Shown here piece by piece: positions 19,299 to 27,733 of a stretch of DNA of 64,000 nucleotides. Source of the DNA: Micromonospora chersina (GTDB lineage: Bacteria > Actinomycetota > Actinomycetes > Mycobacteriales > Micromonosporaceae); assembly GCF_900091475.1 (NCBI RefSeq), contig NZ_FMIB01000002.1:5704001-5768000 (forward strand). Direction: 5' to 3'. Under the pieces are notes generated by a model. The model was not told where the DNA came from and did not search any database. It worked only from the letters and a program-made list of their open reading frames with translations. A program made the position numbers and the translations under genes. The stretch's first letter is position 1. Every line of letters starts with the position of its first letter.

Positions 19299-19772
19299 TT
19301 GTCCATCGAGATCGCCAACGAGTCCGGTGTCGACGTCGACACCGACGCCGTGCTCGCCGTCGCCCGGCACGCCCTCGACGAGATGGGGGTCAACCCCCTC
19401 GCCGAGCTGTCCGTGCTGCTGGTCGACATCGAATACATGTCGGAGCTGAACCACCGCTGGATGGGTGGCGACGGCCCGACCGACGTGCTCGCGTTCCCCA
19501 TGGACGAGGGCAGCGTCGACCACGGCCCGGGGGAGAGCGCCCCGGCCGGCGGTGAACCGGCTCTGCTCGGCGACATCGTGCTCTGCCCGGAGGTGGCCGG
19601 CAAGCAGGCCGCCACCGCCGGGCACTCCGCCGCCGACGAGCTGCACCTGCTCACCGTGCACGGCGTGCTGCACCTGCTCGGCTACGACCACGCCGAGCCG
19701 GAGGAGGAGCGGGAGATGTTCGGTCTCCAGGCGCGACTGCTGGCCAGCTGGCGGTCGACCCGATCGCAGTGA
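19299..19772 (+). CDS. ybeY: Endoribonuclease YbeY (rRNA maturation)
   Basis: A 157-residue zinc-dependent RNase involved in 16S rRNA 3'-end maturation and ribosome quality control. The metal-binding motif [11 protein letters not shown] (HxxxHxxxxxH) is at residues ~116-126, and the N-terminal [18 protein letters not shown] block is diagnostic. It starts at the rare codon TTG, supported by AGAGGAAG just upstream and by alignment of the family N-terminus. It overlaps the next gene by 4 nt. Confidence 0.95.
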   Translation: MSIEIANESGVDVDTDAVLAVARHALDEMGVNPLAELSVLLVDIEYMSELNHRWMGGDGPTDVLAFPMDEGSVDHGPGESAPAGGEPALLGDIVLCPEVAGKQAATAGHSAADELHLLTVHGVLHLLGYDHAEPEEEREMFGLQARLLASWRSTRSQ

Positions 19773-21157
19773 CAGCCACCCTGGCGGCCGGCGGCGCGCC
19801 CGCCGGCCTGCCCGATCTCCCTCTCCTCGCCGTCGCGGCCGGGCTGGTGGTGCTCGCCGGCCTGATCGCGATGACCGAGGCCGCGCTGGCCGCCGTCTCC
19901 CCGGCCCGGGCCGCCGAGCTGGCCCGGGACGGCGCGCGTGGCGCGCGTACCCTCCAGGCGGTCGCCGGTGACGTGGTCCGCCACCTCAACCTGCTGCTCC
20001 TGCTCCGGCTGCTGGCCGAGCTGACCGCCACCACGCTCGTCGCGCTGGTGGCTGTGGACACCTTCGGCGCCGGCTGGCGGGCCGCCCTGGTCACCGCCGG
20101 GGCGATGACCGTGGTCAGCTTCGTGGTGGTCGGCGTCGCGCCGCGCACCCTGGGCCGGCAGCACGCCTACGCGGTGGGCCGCGCGGTCGCGCCGCTGGTG
20201 CGCTGGCTGGGCCGGGCGCTCAACCCGCTGGCCTCGCTGCTGATCCTGATCGGCAACGCGGTCACCCCGGGGCGCGGCTTCCGGGAGGGGCCGTTCGCCA
20301 CCCAGGTCGAGCTGCGGGAGCTGGTCGACCTGGCCGAGCAGCGCGGCGTGGTCGAGCACGGCGAGCGGCAGATGATCCACTCGGTCTTCGCGCTCGGCGA
20401 CACCATCGCCCGCGAGGTGATGGTGCCCCGCACCGAGATGGTGTGGATAGAGGATTCCAAGACCCTCGCGCAGGCGCTGGCGCTCTTCCTGCGCTCCGGC
20501 TTCTCCCGGATCCCGGTGATCGGCGAGAACGTCGACGACGTGCTCGGCGTGCTCTACCTCAAGGACCTGATCCGGCGGATCCAGGGCAGCCCGGAGGCCC
20601 GGCAGATGCCGGTGGCCGAGCTGATGCGCCCGGCGACCTTCGTGCCCGAGTCCAAGCCGGTCGACGACCTGCTCTCGGAGATGCAGGCGGCCCGCAACCA
20701 CCTGGTCATCGTCGTCGACGAGTACGGCGGCACCGGCGGCCTGGTCACCATCGAGGACATCCTGGAGGAAATCGTCGGCGAGATCACCGACGAGTACGAT
20801 GTCGAACGCCCGCCGGTCGAGCGCCTGGCGGACGGGGCCGTGCGGGTGACCGCCCGGCTGCCGGTGGAGAATCTGGGCGAGCTGTTCGACACCGACCTGC
20901 CCACCGACGAGGTGGAGACGGTCGGTGGCCTGCTCGCCCAGGCGCTCGGCCGGGTGCCGATCCCGGGCTCCGGCGCCGAGGTGGCCGGGCTCCGGCTGAT
21001 CGCCGAGGGCACCACCGGTCGGCGCAACCGGATCGACACCGTGCTGGTCAGCCGGGTCGAGCCGGGCGACGCGCCGGACAGCGCGGGGCGCGGCGAGCAG
21101 ACCGACCCCCGCGGCAACCACAACCGTTCCGAGGAGAGGCAACCCGCCGATGCCTGA
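19769..21157 (+). CDS. CNNM/CBS-domain membrane protein (HlyC/CorC family)
   Basis: 462 residues. An N-terminal CNNM (DUF21) membrane domain with about four helices (residues ~15-185) is followed by two CBS domains (~200-320). The CBS region includes [13 protein letters not shown] and [21 protein letters not shown] CorC_HlyC transporter-associated domain (~340-430) ends the protein. Family members are implicated in Mg2+/Co2+ export or tolerance. The GTG start overlaps the ybeY stop (GTGA), and the 3' end overlaps the cdd-like gene by 8 nt, so the run is translationally coupled. Confidence 0.93.
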   Translation: MTATLAAGGAPAGLPDLPLLAVAAGLVVLAGLIAMTEAALAAVSPARAAELARDGARGARTLQAVAGDVVRHLNLLLLLRLLAELTATTLVALVAVDTFGAGWRAALVTAGAMTVVSFVVVGVAPRTLGRQHAYAVGRAVAPLVRWLGRALNPLASLLILIGNAVTPGRGFREGPFATQVELRELVDLAEQRGVVEHGERQMIHSVFALGDTIAREVMVPRTEMVWIEDSKTLAQALALFLRSGFSRIPVIGENVDDVLGVLYLKDLIRRIQGSPEARQMPVAELMRPATFVPESKPVDDLLSEMQAARNHLVIVVDEYGGTGGLVTIEDILEEIVGEITDEYDVERPPVERLADGAVRVTARLPVENLGELFDTDLPTDEVETVGGLLAQALGRVPIPGSGAEVAGLRLIAEGTTGRRNRIDTVLVSRVEPGDAPDSAGRGEQTDPRGNHNRSEERQPADA

Positions 21158-21536
21158 GTCACCCGCCGTGCCGGCCGCCCGGCCCACCCCGTCCGACCCG
21201 GCCGAGCTGAGCGCCGAGGACGGCAAGCTGGTCGTCCTGGCCCGGGGCGCGCGGGGCCGGGTGGGCGCCGTGGAGGGCGCGGCGGTCCGCGACCAGGACG
21301 GCCGGACGTACGCGGCAGCCAGCGTGGCGCTGCCGTCGCTGACCCTGACCGCGCTCCAGCTCGCGGTCGCCTCGGCGGTGGCGGCGGGCGCGAGCCGGCT
21401 GGAGGCCGCCGTGGTGGTGACCGAGGCGTCGACGCTTGACGGCGCGGGGCACGCCGCGGTCCGGGACCTCTCCGCCGACGCGCCGATCCACGTGGCCGCG
21501 CCGGACGGCACCGTCCTCGGCACGGTGGTCGAGTGA
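21150..21536 (+). CDS. Cytidine deaminase-like protein lacking zinc ligands
   Basis: 128 residues. It aligns in length and secondary-structure order with homotetrameric cytidine deaminases ([20 protein letters not shown] corresponds to the first core strands). The catalytic Glu and the zinc-binding Cys residues are absent: the CAE helix is TALQLAVA and the PCGxC motif is missing. It is therefore unlikely to deaminate cytidine and may be a structural or regulatory descendant. The same short protein sits between the CBS protein and era in other actinomycetes, which suggests a conserved role. It overlaps both neighbours. Confidence 0.75.
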   Translation: MPESPAVPAARPTPSDPAELSAEDGKLVVLARGARGRVGAVEGAAVRDQDGRTYAAASVALPSLTLTALQLAVASAVAAGASRLEAAVVVTEASTLDGAGHAAVRDLSADAPIHVAAPDGTVLGTVVE

Positions 21537-22429
21537 GCGACGCGCAGGGGCGGCCCTACCGGGCGGGTTTCGGCTGCTTCGTCGGGCGGCCGAACGCCGG
21601 CAAGTCGACGCTGACCAACGCGATCGTCGGCACCAAGATCGCGATCACCTCGAACAAGCCCCAGACCACCCGGCACATCATCCGGGCGGTGCTGCACCGG
21701 CCGGAGTCGCAGCTCGTGCTCGTCGACACCCCGGGCCTGCACCGTCCGCGCACGCTGCTCGGCGAGCGGCTCAACGACCTGGTCCGGGAGACCTGGAGCG
21801 AGGTCGACGTGATCGGCCTCTGCATCCCGGCGAACGAGCCGATCGGGCGGGGCGACCGGTTCATCACCGGTGAGCTGGCCGACCTGCGGGCCACCGTGCT
21901 GGCCGTGGTCACCAAGACCGACCTGGTGGACAAGAAGCGGCTGGCCGAGCAGTTGCTCGCGGTGAGCGAGCTGGGCGAGTTCGCCGACGTGGTGCCGGTG
22001 AGCGCGGTCTCCGGGCACCAGGTGGACACCCTTGTCGACGTGATGACCGGCTACCTGCCGGAGTCGCCGCAGCTCTACCCCGACGACATGCTCACCGACG
22101 ACCCCGAGCAGGTGCTCGTCGCCGAACTGGTCCGTGAGGCCGCTCTGGAGGGGGTCCGGGACGAGCTGCCGCACTCGATCGCCGTGGTGGTCGAGGAGAT
22201 GATCCCCGAGGGCAACGTCACCAAGATCTACGCGGACGTGTACGTGGAGCGACCGAGCCAGAAGGCGATCGTCATCGGTCACCGGGGCAGCCGGCTCAAG
22301 CACGTCGGCACCACCGCCCGCCGCCAGATCGAGGAGCTGCTCGGCACCCGGGTCTACCTGGACCTGCACGTCCGGGTCGCGAAGGACTGGCAGCGCGACC
22401 CGAAGCAGTTGCGCAAGCTCGGCTTCTGA
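21533..22429 (+). CDS. era: GTPase Era
   Basis: A 298-residue ribosome-assembly GTPase that binds 16S rRNA near its 3' end. G1 is [10 protein letters not shown]3 is DTPGLH and G4 is TKTD. The switch region reads [14 protein letters not shown]. The C-terminal KH domain includes [11 protein letters not shown] and [14 protein letters not shown]. The GTG start overlaps the upstream gene by 4 nt. With phoH and ybeY in the same transcription unit, the operon gathers rRNA maturation functions. Confidence 0.97.
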   Translation: MSDAQGRPYRAGFGCFVGRPNAGKSTLTNAIVGTKIAITSNKPQTTRHIIRAVLHRPESQLVLVDTPGLHRPRTLLGERLNDLVRETWSEVDVIGLCIPANEPIGRGDRFITGELADLRATVLAVVTKTDLVDKKRLAEQLLAVSELGEFADVVPVSAVSGHQVDTLVDVMTGYLPESPQLYPDDMLTDDPEQVLVAELVREAALEGVRDELPHSIAVVVEEMIPEGNVTKIYADVYVERPSQKAIVIGHRGSRLKHVGTTARRQIEELLGTRVYLDLHVRVAKDWQRDPKQLRKLGF

Positions 22430-22441
22430 CCCCGTACGCCC

Positions 22442-22476
22442 GACCGCCGGTCCTCCGATCCGGGGGGCCGGCGGTC
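22442..22476 (+). terminator. Terminator hairpin after era
   Basis: GACCGCCGG (22442-22450) pairs with CCGGCGGTC (22468-22476), extended by partial inner pairing. It lies 12 nt after the era stop and closes the phoH-to-era operon. Confidence 0.6.
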
Positions 22477-22625
22477 CGCGTTTTCCGGCGGTTGTCGGGC
22501 TGGTCCGGATCGGCCGGCTTTATGGGATGTTTCACTTTTGACCCGGCCCCGCGCACCGTTTCGTCGCGCCAGGTCGGAGGGTAGGGAGGCGTTGCTGCCC
22601 CCGCCCCCGACGCCCCCGCGAGCTG

Positions 22626-23765
22626 ATGCGAAACCGATACCTCGACCTGCTCCGCTTCCTGGCCATCGTTCGAGTCGTCGTCTACCACGTCACCGGCTGG
22701 GCGACGCTGACCCTGATCTTCCCGGCGATGTCGGTGATGTTCGCGCTCGCCGGCTCGCTGATGGCGGCGTCGCTGGACCGGACCGGCGTACCGGCCGTGG
22801 CGCGTCGGTTGCGCCGGCTGCTGCCGTCGCTCTGGGTGCTCGCCGCCGTCTTCGTGCCGGCCATGCTGCTCACCGGGCTGCCGCTCACCCCGAAGGTGCT
22901 GCTGTGGCTCTTCCCGGTCAGCGACCCGCCGGCCAACGACTGGGGCGCCATCGCGCTGAGCCCGATCTGGTACCTGCGGGACTACCTCTGGTTCGTTCTC
23001 GCCTCGCCGGTGGCCCTGTGGCTGTTCCGCCGGGCCCCGCTGCCCACCCTGCTGGCCCCGTACGCGCTGCTCGCCGCGATCGAGTTCGGCGTGCTGGCGA
23101 ACCCGCCGACCGTGCTGCGCGAGTTCGGCCTGTACTTCGGCGCCTGGCTGCTCGGCTTCGCCCACCACGACGGCCTGCTGCGCCGCACCGCCAACCGGGT
23201 GCTCGTCCCGCTCGCGGTGGCCCTCGGCGCGGCCGGCCTGGGCTGGGTCCTCACCCACCCCGGCCCTCGCGGGTACGACCTGAACGACATCCACCTGGGC
23301 AACGCGCTCTGGTCGGCGGCGTTCATCCTGGTGGCGATCGGCCGGGCGCCGGCCGCGGCGCCGTGGGTGGACCGCGTCCCGGCGCTGGGCCGGGCGGTCA
23401 CCGTGCTGAACCGGCGCGCGCTGACCGTCTACCTGTGGCACATGCCGTTCGTGGCCGCGCTCACCCCGCTCGTGGATGTGGTCGGCTGGTCGCACCGGGA
23501 CCCGGTCGGGCTGGCGATCCGGGTGGTGCTGGTGTTCGCGCTTGTCGGCGTGGTAACCCTCCTGGTCGGCTGGGTCGAGGACCTGGCCGCTCGGCGTACC
23601 CCCGAACTGGTGCCCGGCCGCCCCAGGCGGACCGTGGCGGAGCGGGCGGCGGCCGCACCGGCCAGCCCGGCGCCCGCCGGCGCGGCTACCGCACTCGCGG
23701 TGGCCGGCGCCCGGGTGCCGGGGCCGCGCCGCGCGCCGGAGCGGGCCGACCGCACACCGCGCTGA
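22626..23765 (+). CDS. Membrane acyltransferase, acyltransferase-3 family
   Basis: 379 residues with about ten predicted membrane helices. The N-terminus RYLDLLRFLAIVRVVVYHVTGW matches the family signature in which Arg and His of the first helix form the active site. SLWVLAAVFVP and LTVYLWHMPFV are further typical segments. Such proteins O-acylate sugars, peptidoglycan or antibiotics; the substrate is unknown. The last ~60 residues are a disordered Ala/Pro/Arg-rich cytoplasmic tail. It is monocistronic. The ATG is preceded by a weak GC-rich region without a clear ribosome site. Confidence 0.87.
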   Translation: MRNRYLDLLRFLAIVRVVVYHVTGWATLTLIFPAMSVMFALAGSLMAASLDRTGVPAVARRLRRLLPSLWVLAAVFVPAMLLTGLPLTPKVLLWLFPVSDPPANDWGAIALSPIWYLRDYLWFVLASPVALWLFRRAPLPTLLAPYALLAAIEFGVLANPPTVLREFGLYFGAWLLGFAHHDGLLRRTANRVLVPLAVALGAAGLGWVLTHPGPRGYDLNDIHLGNALWSAAFILVAIGRAPAAAPWVDRVPALGRAVTVLNRRALTVYLWHMPFVAALTPLVDVVGWSHRDPVGLAIRVVLVFALVGVVTLLVGWVEDLAARRTPELVPGRPRRTVAERAAAAPASPAPAGAATALAVAGARVPGPRRAPERADRTPR

Positions 23766-23778
23766 CCGGCGGCCGCCC

Positions 23779-24558
23779 TCAGCGCTGGTGGACGGTCACG
23801 TTGCCGCTGGTGGCGGTGACGTCGAGCAGCAGGGAGGCGGCCGGGTCGTCCGGCACCCTCAGGTCGGTGTCGCCGGACTTCGCGTCCGCCCGCACCCGGT
23901 ACCGGCCCGGCGGCACGGTCAGGTCGACGTCGCCGCTGGTCGCGTGCAACCGGGCCGCGGCCGGCTTGTCCAGTTCGACGACGAGGTTGCCCGAGGTGGC
24001 CTCCGCGTCCAGGCCGGCGGCGAGCCGGCGGGCACTGATGTCGCCGGAGGAGGCGCGCAGCCGGACCGGGCCGGTCGCGTCGACCACCTCGATGTTCCCC
24101 GAGGTGGTGGTGGCGCGGACCTCGCCACGGGCCTCGGTCACGGTGAGGTCGCCGGATTTCAGCGTGAAGTCCACCGGCCCGACCCGGTTCAGGGTGACGT
24201 TCCCGGAGCTGGTCTCACCGCGCACCGTCACGCCTTCCGGGGCGGTCACCTCCCAGGAGACCGTGCACCGGGGGCCGCAGTCGTTCGGCAGCACCAGCTC
24301 GTCGCCCTTGATCTCGTACCGGGTGTCCGGCTCCCCGCCCTGGTAGCGGACGATCCGCTTGATCCGCACCTGGTCGGGCGCGCCGGTAGCCCGGATCGTG
24401 ATGTCGCCCGCGCCGCCGGCCGGCACGGTGATCCGGGTGATCTTCGCGCTCTCGGTCTGGTCGTAGTCGAGGCGGCGGAACGACAGGGTGTCGCACCCGG
24501 CGAGGACGATCAGGGTGGCGGCCGCGGCTGCGGCGACGGCGGTCCGGTGCAGAGCCAT
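23779..24558 (-). CDS. DUF4097-family lipoprotein with SGN/SGD repeats
   Basis: 259 residues. A signal peptide with lipobox LAGC (Cys at ~22) predicts an exported lipoprotein. From ~residue 110 it is built of repeating short strands, each marked by a [TSK]SG[ND] turn (TSSGNVTL, LKSGDLTV, TTSGNIEV, ASSGDISA, ATSGNLVV, ATSGDVDL, AKSGDTDL, ATSGNVTV). This is the DUF4097/DUF2807-type right-handed beta-helix. Function is unknown; in other bacteria such proteins are adhesin-like or linked to envelope-stress sensing. There is a probable disulfide in NDCGPRCTV. It is convergent with the acyltransferase. Confidence 0.85.
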   Translation of the reverse strand: MALHRTAVAAAAAATLIVLAGCDTLSFRRLDYDQTESAKITRITVPAGGAGDITIRATGAPDQVRIKRIVRYQGGEPDTRYEIKGDELVLPNDCGPRCTVSWEVTAPEGVTVRGETSSGNVTLNRVGPVDFTLKSGDLTVTEARGEVRATTTSGNIEVVDATGPVRLRASSGDISARRLAAGLDAEATSGNLVVELDKPAAARLHATSGDVDLTVPPGRYRVRADAKSGDTDLRVPDDPAASLLLDVTATSGNVTVHQR

Positions 24559-24565
24559 GGCCAGG

Positions 24566-24571
24566 ACGCTA
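24566..24571 (-). promoter_or_regulatory. -10 hexamer (TAGCGT) of the DUF4097 gene
   Basis: TAGCGT on the minus strand ends 7 nt before the ATG at 24558. The divergent recO start is only 102 nt away. Confidence 0.45.
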
Positions 24572-24660
24572 CGGGCGACCGCGCGGGCGGCGCATCCGGG
24601 TTCGACCGCCGGTCCACCCCGAAGAGACCCTGAGATCACACCCCGAGGGAGAATGGCCCG

Positions 24661-25536
24661 ATGGCCGGATACCGCCGACAGCTCTACCGCGACGACGCGG
24701 TGGTGCTGCGCGTGCAGAAGCTGGGGGAGTCCGACCGGATCATCACCCTGCTCACCCGCCGGCACGGCCGGCTGCGCGCGGTGGCCCGGGGCGTACGCCG
24801 CACCACCAGCAAGTTCGGCGCCCGGCTGGAGCCGTTCGGGCACGTCGACCTCCAGCTCGCCGGCGACCCCAAGGGCAACCACGGCAGCTCGCTGCACACC
24901 ATCAGCCAGGCCGAGGGCATCGACCTCTACGGCAAGCGGTTCCTCGGCGACTACCCCCGCTACACGGCGGCCAGCGCGATCGCCGAGACCGCCGAGCGGC
25001 TCACCCCGATCGAGCGTGAGCCCTCGCTGCGGCTGTTCCAGCTCACCCTCGGCGCGCTGCGCTCGCTGGCCACCGGCGACCACGCCACCACCCTGGTGCT
25101 CGACGCCTACCTGCTGCGCGGCATGGCCTTCGCCGGGTGGGCACCCGCGCTGACCGCCTGCGCGGTCTGCGGCACCCCGGGGCGGCACCGGGCCTTCTCG
25201 GTCCCGGCCGGCGGCGCGGTCTGCCCCGACTGCCGGCCACCCGGCGCCGCCCACCCCGCCCCGGCCACCATCGACCTGATGTCCGCCCTGACCACCGGCG
25301 ACTGGGCGTACGCCGACGCCACCGAGACCGGTGTGCGCCGCGAGTGCAGTGGCCTGGTCGCGGCGCACCTCCAGTGGCACCTGGAACGCGCGCTACGCTC
25401 GCTGCCGCTGGTCGACCGGGGTGCCCCGGCGTCCAGCGCGGTCCCGCCGCCCGGCGGCGCGGGGCCGGGTGTGGTCCCGCCGCGCACCGGAGGCGGGCCC
25501 ACCGCCGCTGGTGTGAACAGGGAGATGACCGAGTGA
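24661..25536 (+). CDS. recO: DNA repair protein RecO
   Basis: A 291-residue recombination mediator acting with RecR to load RecA at gaps. The N-terminal OB fold begins [25 protein letters not shown], the usual RecO opening. A helical domain and a zinc finger with CAVCG and CPDC pairs (residues ~162-165 and ~187-190) follow. The C-terminal ~35 residues are Pro/Gly-rich and probably disordered. It is directly coupled to uppS, with the stop overlapping the next GTG; recO-uppS is the standard actinobacterial pair. Confidence 0.95.
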   Translation: MAGYRRQLYRDDAVVLRVQKLGESDRIITLLTRRHGRLRAVARGVRRTTSKFGARLEPFGHVDLQLAGDPKGNHGSSLHTISQAEGIDLYGKRFLGDYPRYTAASAIAETAERLTPIEREPSLRLFQLTLGALRSLATGDHATTLVLDAYLLRGMAFAGWAPALTACAVCGTPGRHRAFSVPAGGAVCPDCRPPGAAHPAPATIDLMSALTTGDWAYADATETGVRRECSGLVAAHLQWHLERALRSLPLVDRGAPASSAVPPPGGAGPGVVPPRTGGGPTAAGVNREMTE

Positions 25537-26345
25537 TCCGATCGATGAGGGCCGGCCGGCGCGAGCCGCTGCCGCCGACTCCGCACCCCTCCGGCGCCCG
25601 GCCGCCGGCGCTGCCGGCCGACGCGCTGCCGAAGCACGTCGCCGTGGTGATGGACGGCAACGGCCGCTGGGCCAAGGAGCGCGGGCTGCCCCGGACCAAG
25701 GGTCACGAGCAGGGCGAGCACAGCCTCTTCGACACCATCGAGGGCGCCATCGAGCTGGGCATCCCCTACCTGTCGGCGTACGCCTTCTCCACCGAGAACT
25801 GGCGGCGCTCGCCGGACGAGGTCCGCTTCCTCATGGGCTTCAACCGGGACGTCATCCGGCGCCGCCGGGACCAGCTCGTCGACCTGGGCGTCCGGGTGGT
25901 GTGGTCCGGCCGGGCCGGGCGGCTCTGGAAGAGCGTCATCTCCGAGTTGCAGACCGCCGAGGAGATGTCCCGCGGCAACTCGACGCTGACCCTCCAGTTC
26001 TGCGTCAACTACGGCGGGCAGGCGGAGATCGCCGACGCCGCCGCCGCGATCGCCCGCGACGCTGCCGCCGGCCGGATCGACCCGGGCAAGGTCACCGAGA
26101 AGACCATCGCGAAGTACCTCTACCACCCGGAGGTCCCCGAGGTGGACCTCTTCCTCCGCCCCTCCGGCGAGCAGCGCACCTCCAACTTCCTGCTCTGGCA
26201 GAGCGCGTACGCCGAGCTGGTCTTCCTCGACACCCTCTGGCCGGACTTCGATCGCCGCCACCTCTGGTACGCCTGCGAGCTCTACGCCCAGCGGGACCGC
26301 CGCTTCGGCGGTGCGCTGCCCAATCCGGTGGCCCCCACCACCTGA
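25533..26345 (+). CDS. uppS: Isoprenyl transferase (undecaprenyl/decaprenyl diphosphate synthase)
   Basis: A 270-residue cis-prenyltransferase that condenses isopentenyl diphosphate into the polyprenyl carrier for peptidoglycan synthesis. The signature [13 protein letters not shown] with the catalytic Asp is at ~residues 31-43. [25 protein letters not shown] and [22 protein letters not shown] appear in order. GTG at 25533 overlaps the recO stop and has GGGAG ~8 nt upstream; ATG at 25545 is an alternative. The basic N-terminal extension is usual in actinobacteria. Confidence 0.95.
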   Translation: MIRSMRAGRREPLPPTPHPSGARPPALPADALPKHVAVVMDGNGRWAKERGLPRTKGHEQGEHSLFDTIEGAIELGIPYLSAYAFSTENWRRSPDEVRFLMGFNRDVIRRRRDQLVDLGVRVVWSGRAGRLWKSVISELQTAEEMSRGNSTLTLQFCVNYGGQAEIADAAAAIARDAAAGRIDPGKVTEKTIAKYLYHPEVPEVDLFLRPSGEQRTSNFLLWQSAYAELVFLDTLWPDFDRRHLWYACELYAQRDRRFGGALPNPVAPTT

Positions 26346-26415
26346 GGTCGCGCTTACCGATGCCGCCTGCTGGGTATCAATCCGGACAGCAGGCAGATTG
26401 CGGAGGTGAACCCAC

Positions 26416-26601
26416 ATGATTCAGAAGCGGATTGCCCAGTGGGCGGTCATGGCGGTCGCCGTGCCGCTGGCAGCGGCCGGCGCGCGCCGGCTCAGCCACA
26501 CCCTGGAGGCCCGTCGCGGCCCGACCGGGGTGAGCCGACTGCTCACCAAGGGCGCCGACATGCTGCGGCCGCAGAAGGCCAAGCGCCGTCGGTTCTGGTG
26601 A
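26416..26601 (+). CDS. Small basic membrane-associated protein, unknown function
   Basis: 61 residues with a strong GGAGGTG ribosome site 9 nt before the ATG. A single hydrophobic segment (residues ~8-22, QWAVMAVAVPLAAAGA) is followed by an Arg/Lys-rich cytoplasmic-type tail ending RPQKAKRRRFW. I do not recognise a named domain. It lies just downstream of uppS and may belong to the same transcript. Confidence 0.65.
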   Translation: MIQKRIAQWAVMAVAVPLAAAGARRLSHTLEARRGPTGVSRLLTKGADMLRPQKAKRRRFW

Positions 26602-26741
26602 CGTCGACGGTCCGCCGCAGCGTTGCGGCGGGCCGTGCCGCGGGCGCCCCGCGTCCGGCTTTCCGGCCGGGAGCGGGGCGCCCGCGCGTACGATCGGCGC
26701 GAGGGCGCGCCGCCGGGACGCGCCCGCCACGGGGGTGGGGG

Positions 26742-26963
26742 ATGCCGGATCTCCGGTTCAAGATGATCATGGCGTTGAACGCGGCGGACCTGGGCAGCCC
26801 GATCTGCGAGCAGGTCGCCGACATCTGCGCGGAGATCGCCGAGCAGCACTGCGCCGAACTCGGCCACGCGCCCGCCGTGCGCGCCGGTGAGATCGGCGAG
26901 CTGGCCACCGGCGAACCGGCGCTCACCTGGGCGCCGGCCGAGACCGGGCAGCGTGCCTGGTGA
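26742..26963 (+). CDS. Small soluble protein, unknown function
   Basis: 73 residues beginning MPDLRFKMIMALNAADLGSP. It has three Cys residues (in PICEQ, ADICAEI and QHCAEL) spaced along what looks like an amphipathic helix, and no membrane segment or known domain. ATG at 26742 is supported by GGGGTGGGGG upstream. The stop overlaps the pirin start by 4 nt, so it is likely co-translated with pirin. The frame is open further upstream, but that part has no start with a ribosome site. Confidence 0.55.
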   Translation: MPDLRFKMIMALNAADLGSPICEQVADICAEIAEQHCAELGHAPAVRAGEIGELATGEPALTWAPAETGQRAW

Positions 26964-27727
26964 CGGCGACGATGCCCGCGCCGGCGGTGGACGTCCGCCG
27001 GGCCGACGACCGGTTCAAGACCCGGCTGTCGTGGCTCGACTCCAAGCACTCCTTCTCGTTCTCCCGGCACTACGACCCGGCCAACACCCACCACGGGCTG
27101 CTGCTGGTCAACAACGACGACGTGGTGCACCCGGGCACCGGTTTCGAGACCCACCCGCACCAGGACATGGAGATCGTCACCTGGGTGCTGCGTGGTTCCC
27201 TGGTCCACCAGGACTCCACCGGCCACTCCGGCGTCATCTACCCGGGCCTGGCCCAGCGGATGAGCGCCGGCACCGGCATCCTGCACTCGGAGAAGAACGA
27301 CTCCTGGCGGCTGGAGAACACCGCCCCGCACCGCGACCCGGTCCACTTCGTGCAGATGTGGGTGCTCCCGGACGAGGAGGGGATCGACCCCGGCTACGAG
27401 CAGCTCGAAATCGGCGACGAGTTGCTGCGGGGCGGCCTCGTGCCGGTCGCCTCCGGCATGGACCGGTACGACGGCGCCTCCGCCATCCGGATCCGCAACC
27501 GGTACGCCACCCTGCACGCCGCCCGGCTCGGCCCCGGCGACTCGGTGAACCTGCCCGAGGCGCCCTTCCTGCACCTCTACGTGCCCAGCGGCGCCGTGAC
27601 GCTGGAGGGGACCGGCGAACTCGGTGAGGGCGACGCGGCCCGGATCACCATGGCAGGGGGCCAGCGGGTCACCGCCGCCGAACCCGCGGAGATCCTGGTC
27701 TGGGAGATGCACGCCACGCTCGCCTGA
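26960..27727 (+). CDS. Pirin family protein
   Basis: A 255-residue bicupin. The N-terminal cupin carries the pirin metal site: THPHQDMEIVTWVLRG provides His, His and Glu, and the further ligand comes from the GILHSEKND region. FSFSRHYDP at the start and LHLYVPSGAVTLEG in the C-terminal cupin are family hallmarks. Pirins have variously been shown to act as quercetin dioxygenases or redox-sensing regulators; which applies here is not readable. It is coupled to the small gene before it and convergent with gnd. Confidence 0.92.
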   Translation: MTATMPAPAVDVRRADDRFKTRLSWLDSKHSFSFSRHYDPANTHHGLLLVNNDDVVHPGTGFETHPHQDMEIVTWVLRGSLVHQDSTGHSGVIYPGLAQRMSAGTGILHSEKNDSWRLENTAPHRDPVHFVQMWVLPDEEGIDPGYEQLEIGDELLRGGLVPVASGMDRYDGASAIRIRNRYATLHAARLGPGDSVNLPEAPFLHLYVPSGAVTLEGTGELGEGDAARITMAGGQRVTAAEPAEILVWEMHATLA

Positions 27728-27733
27728 GCGCGC

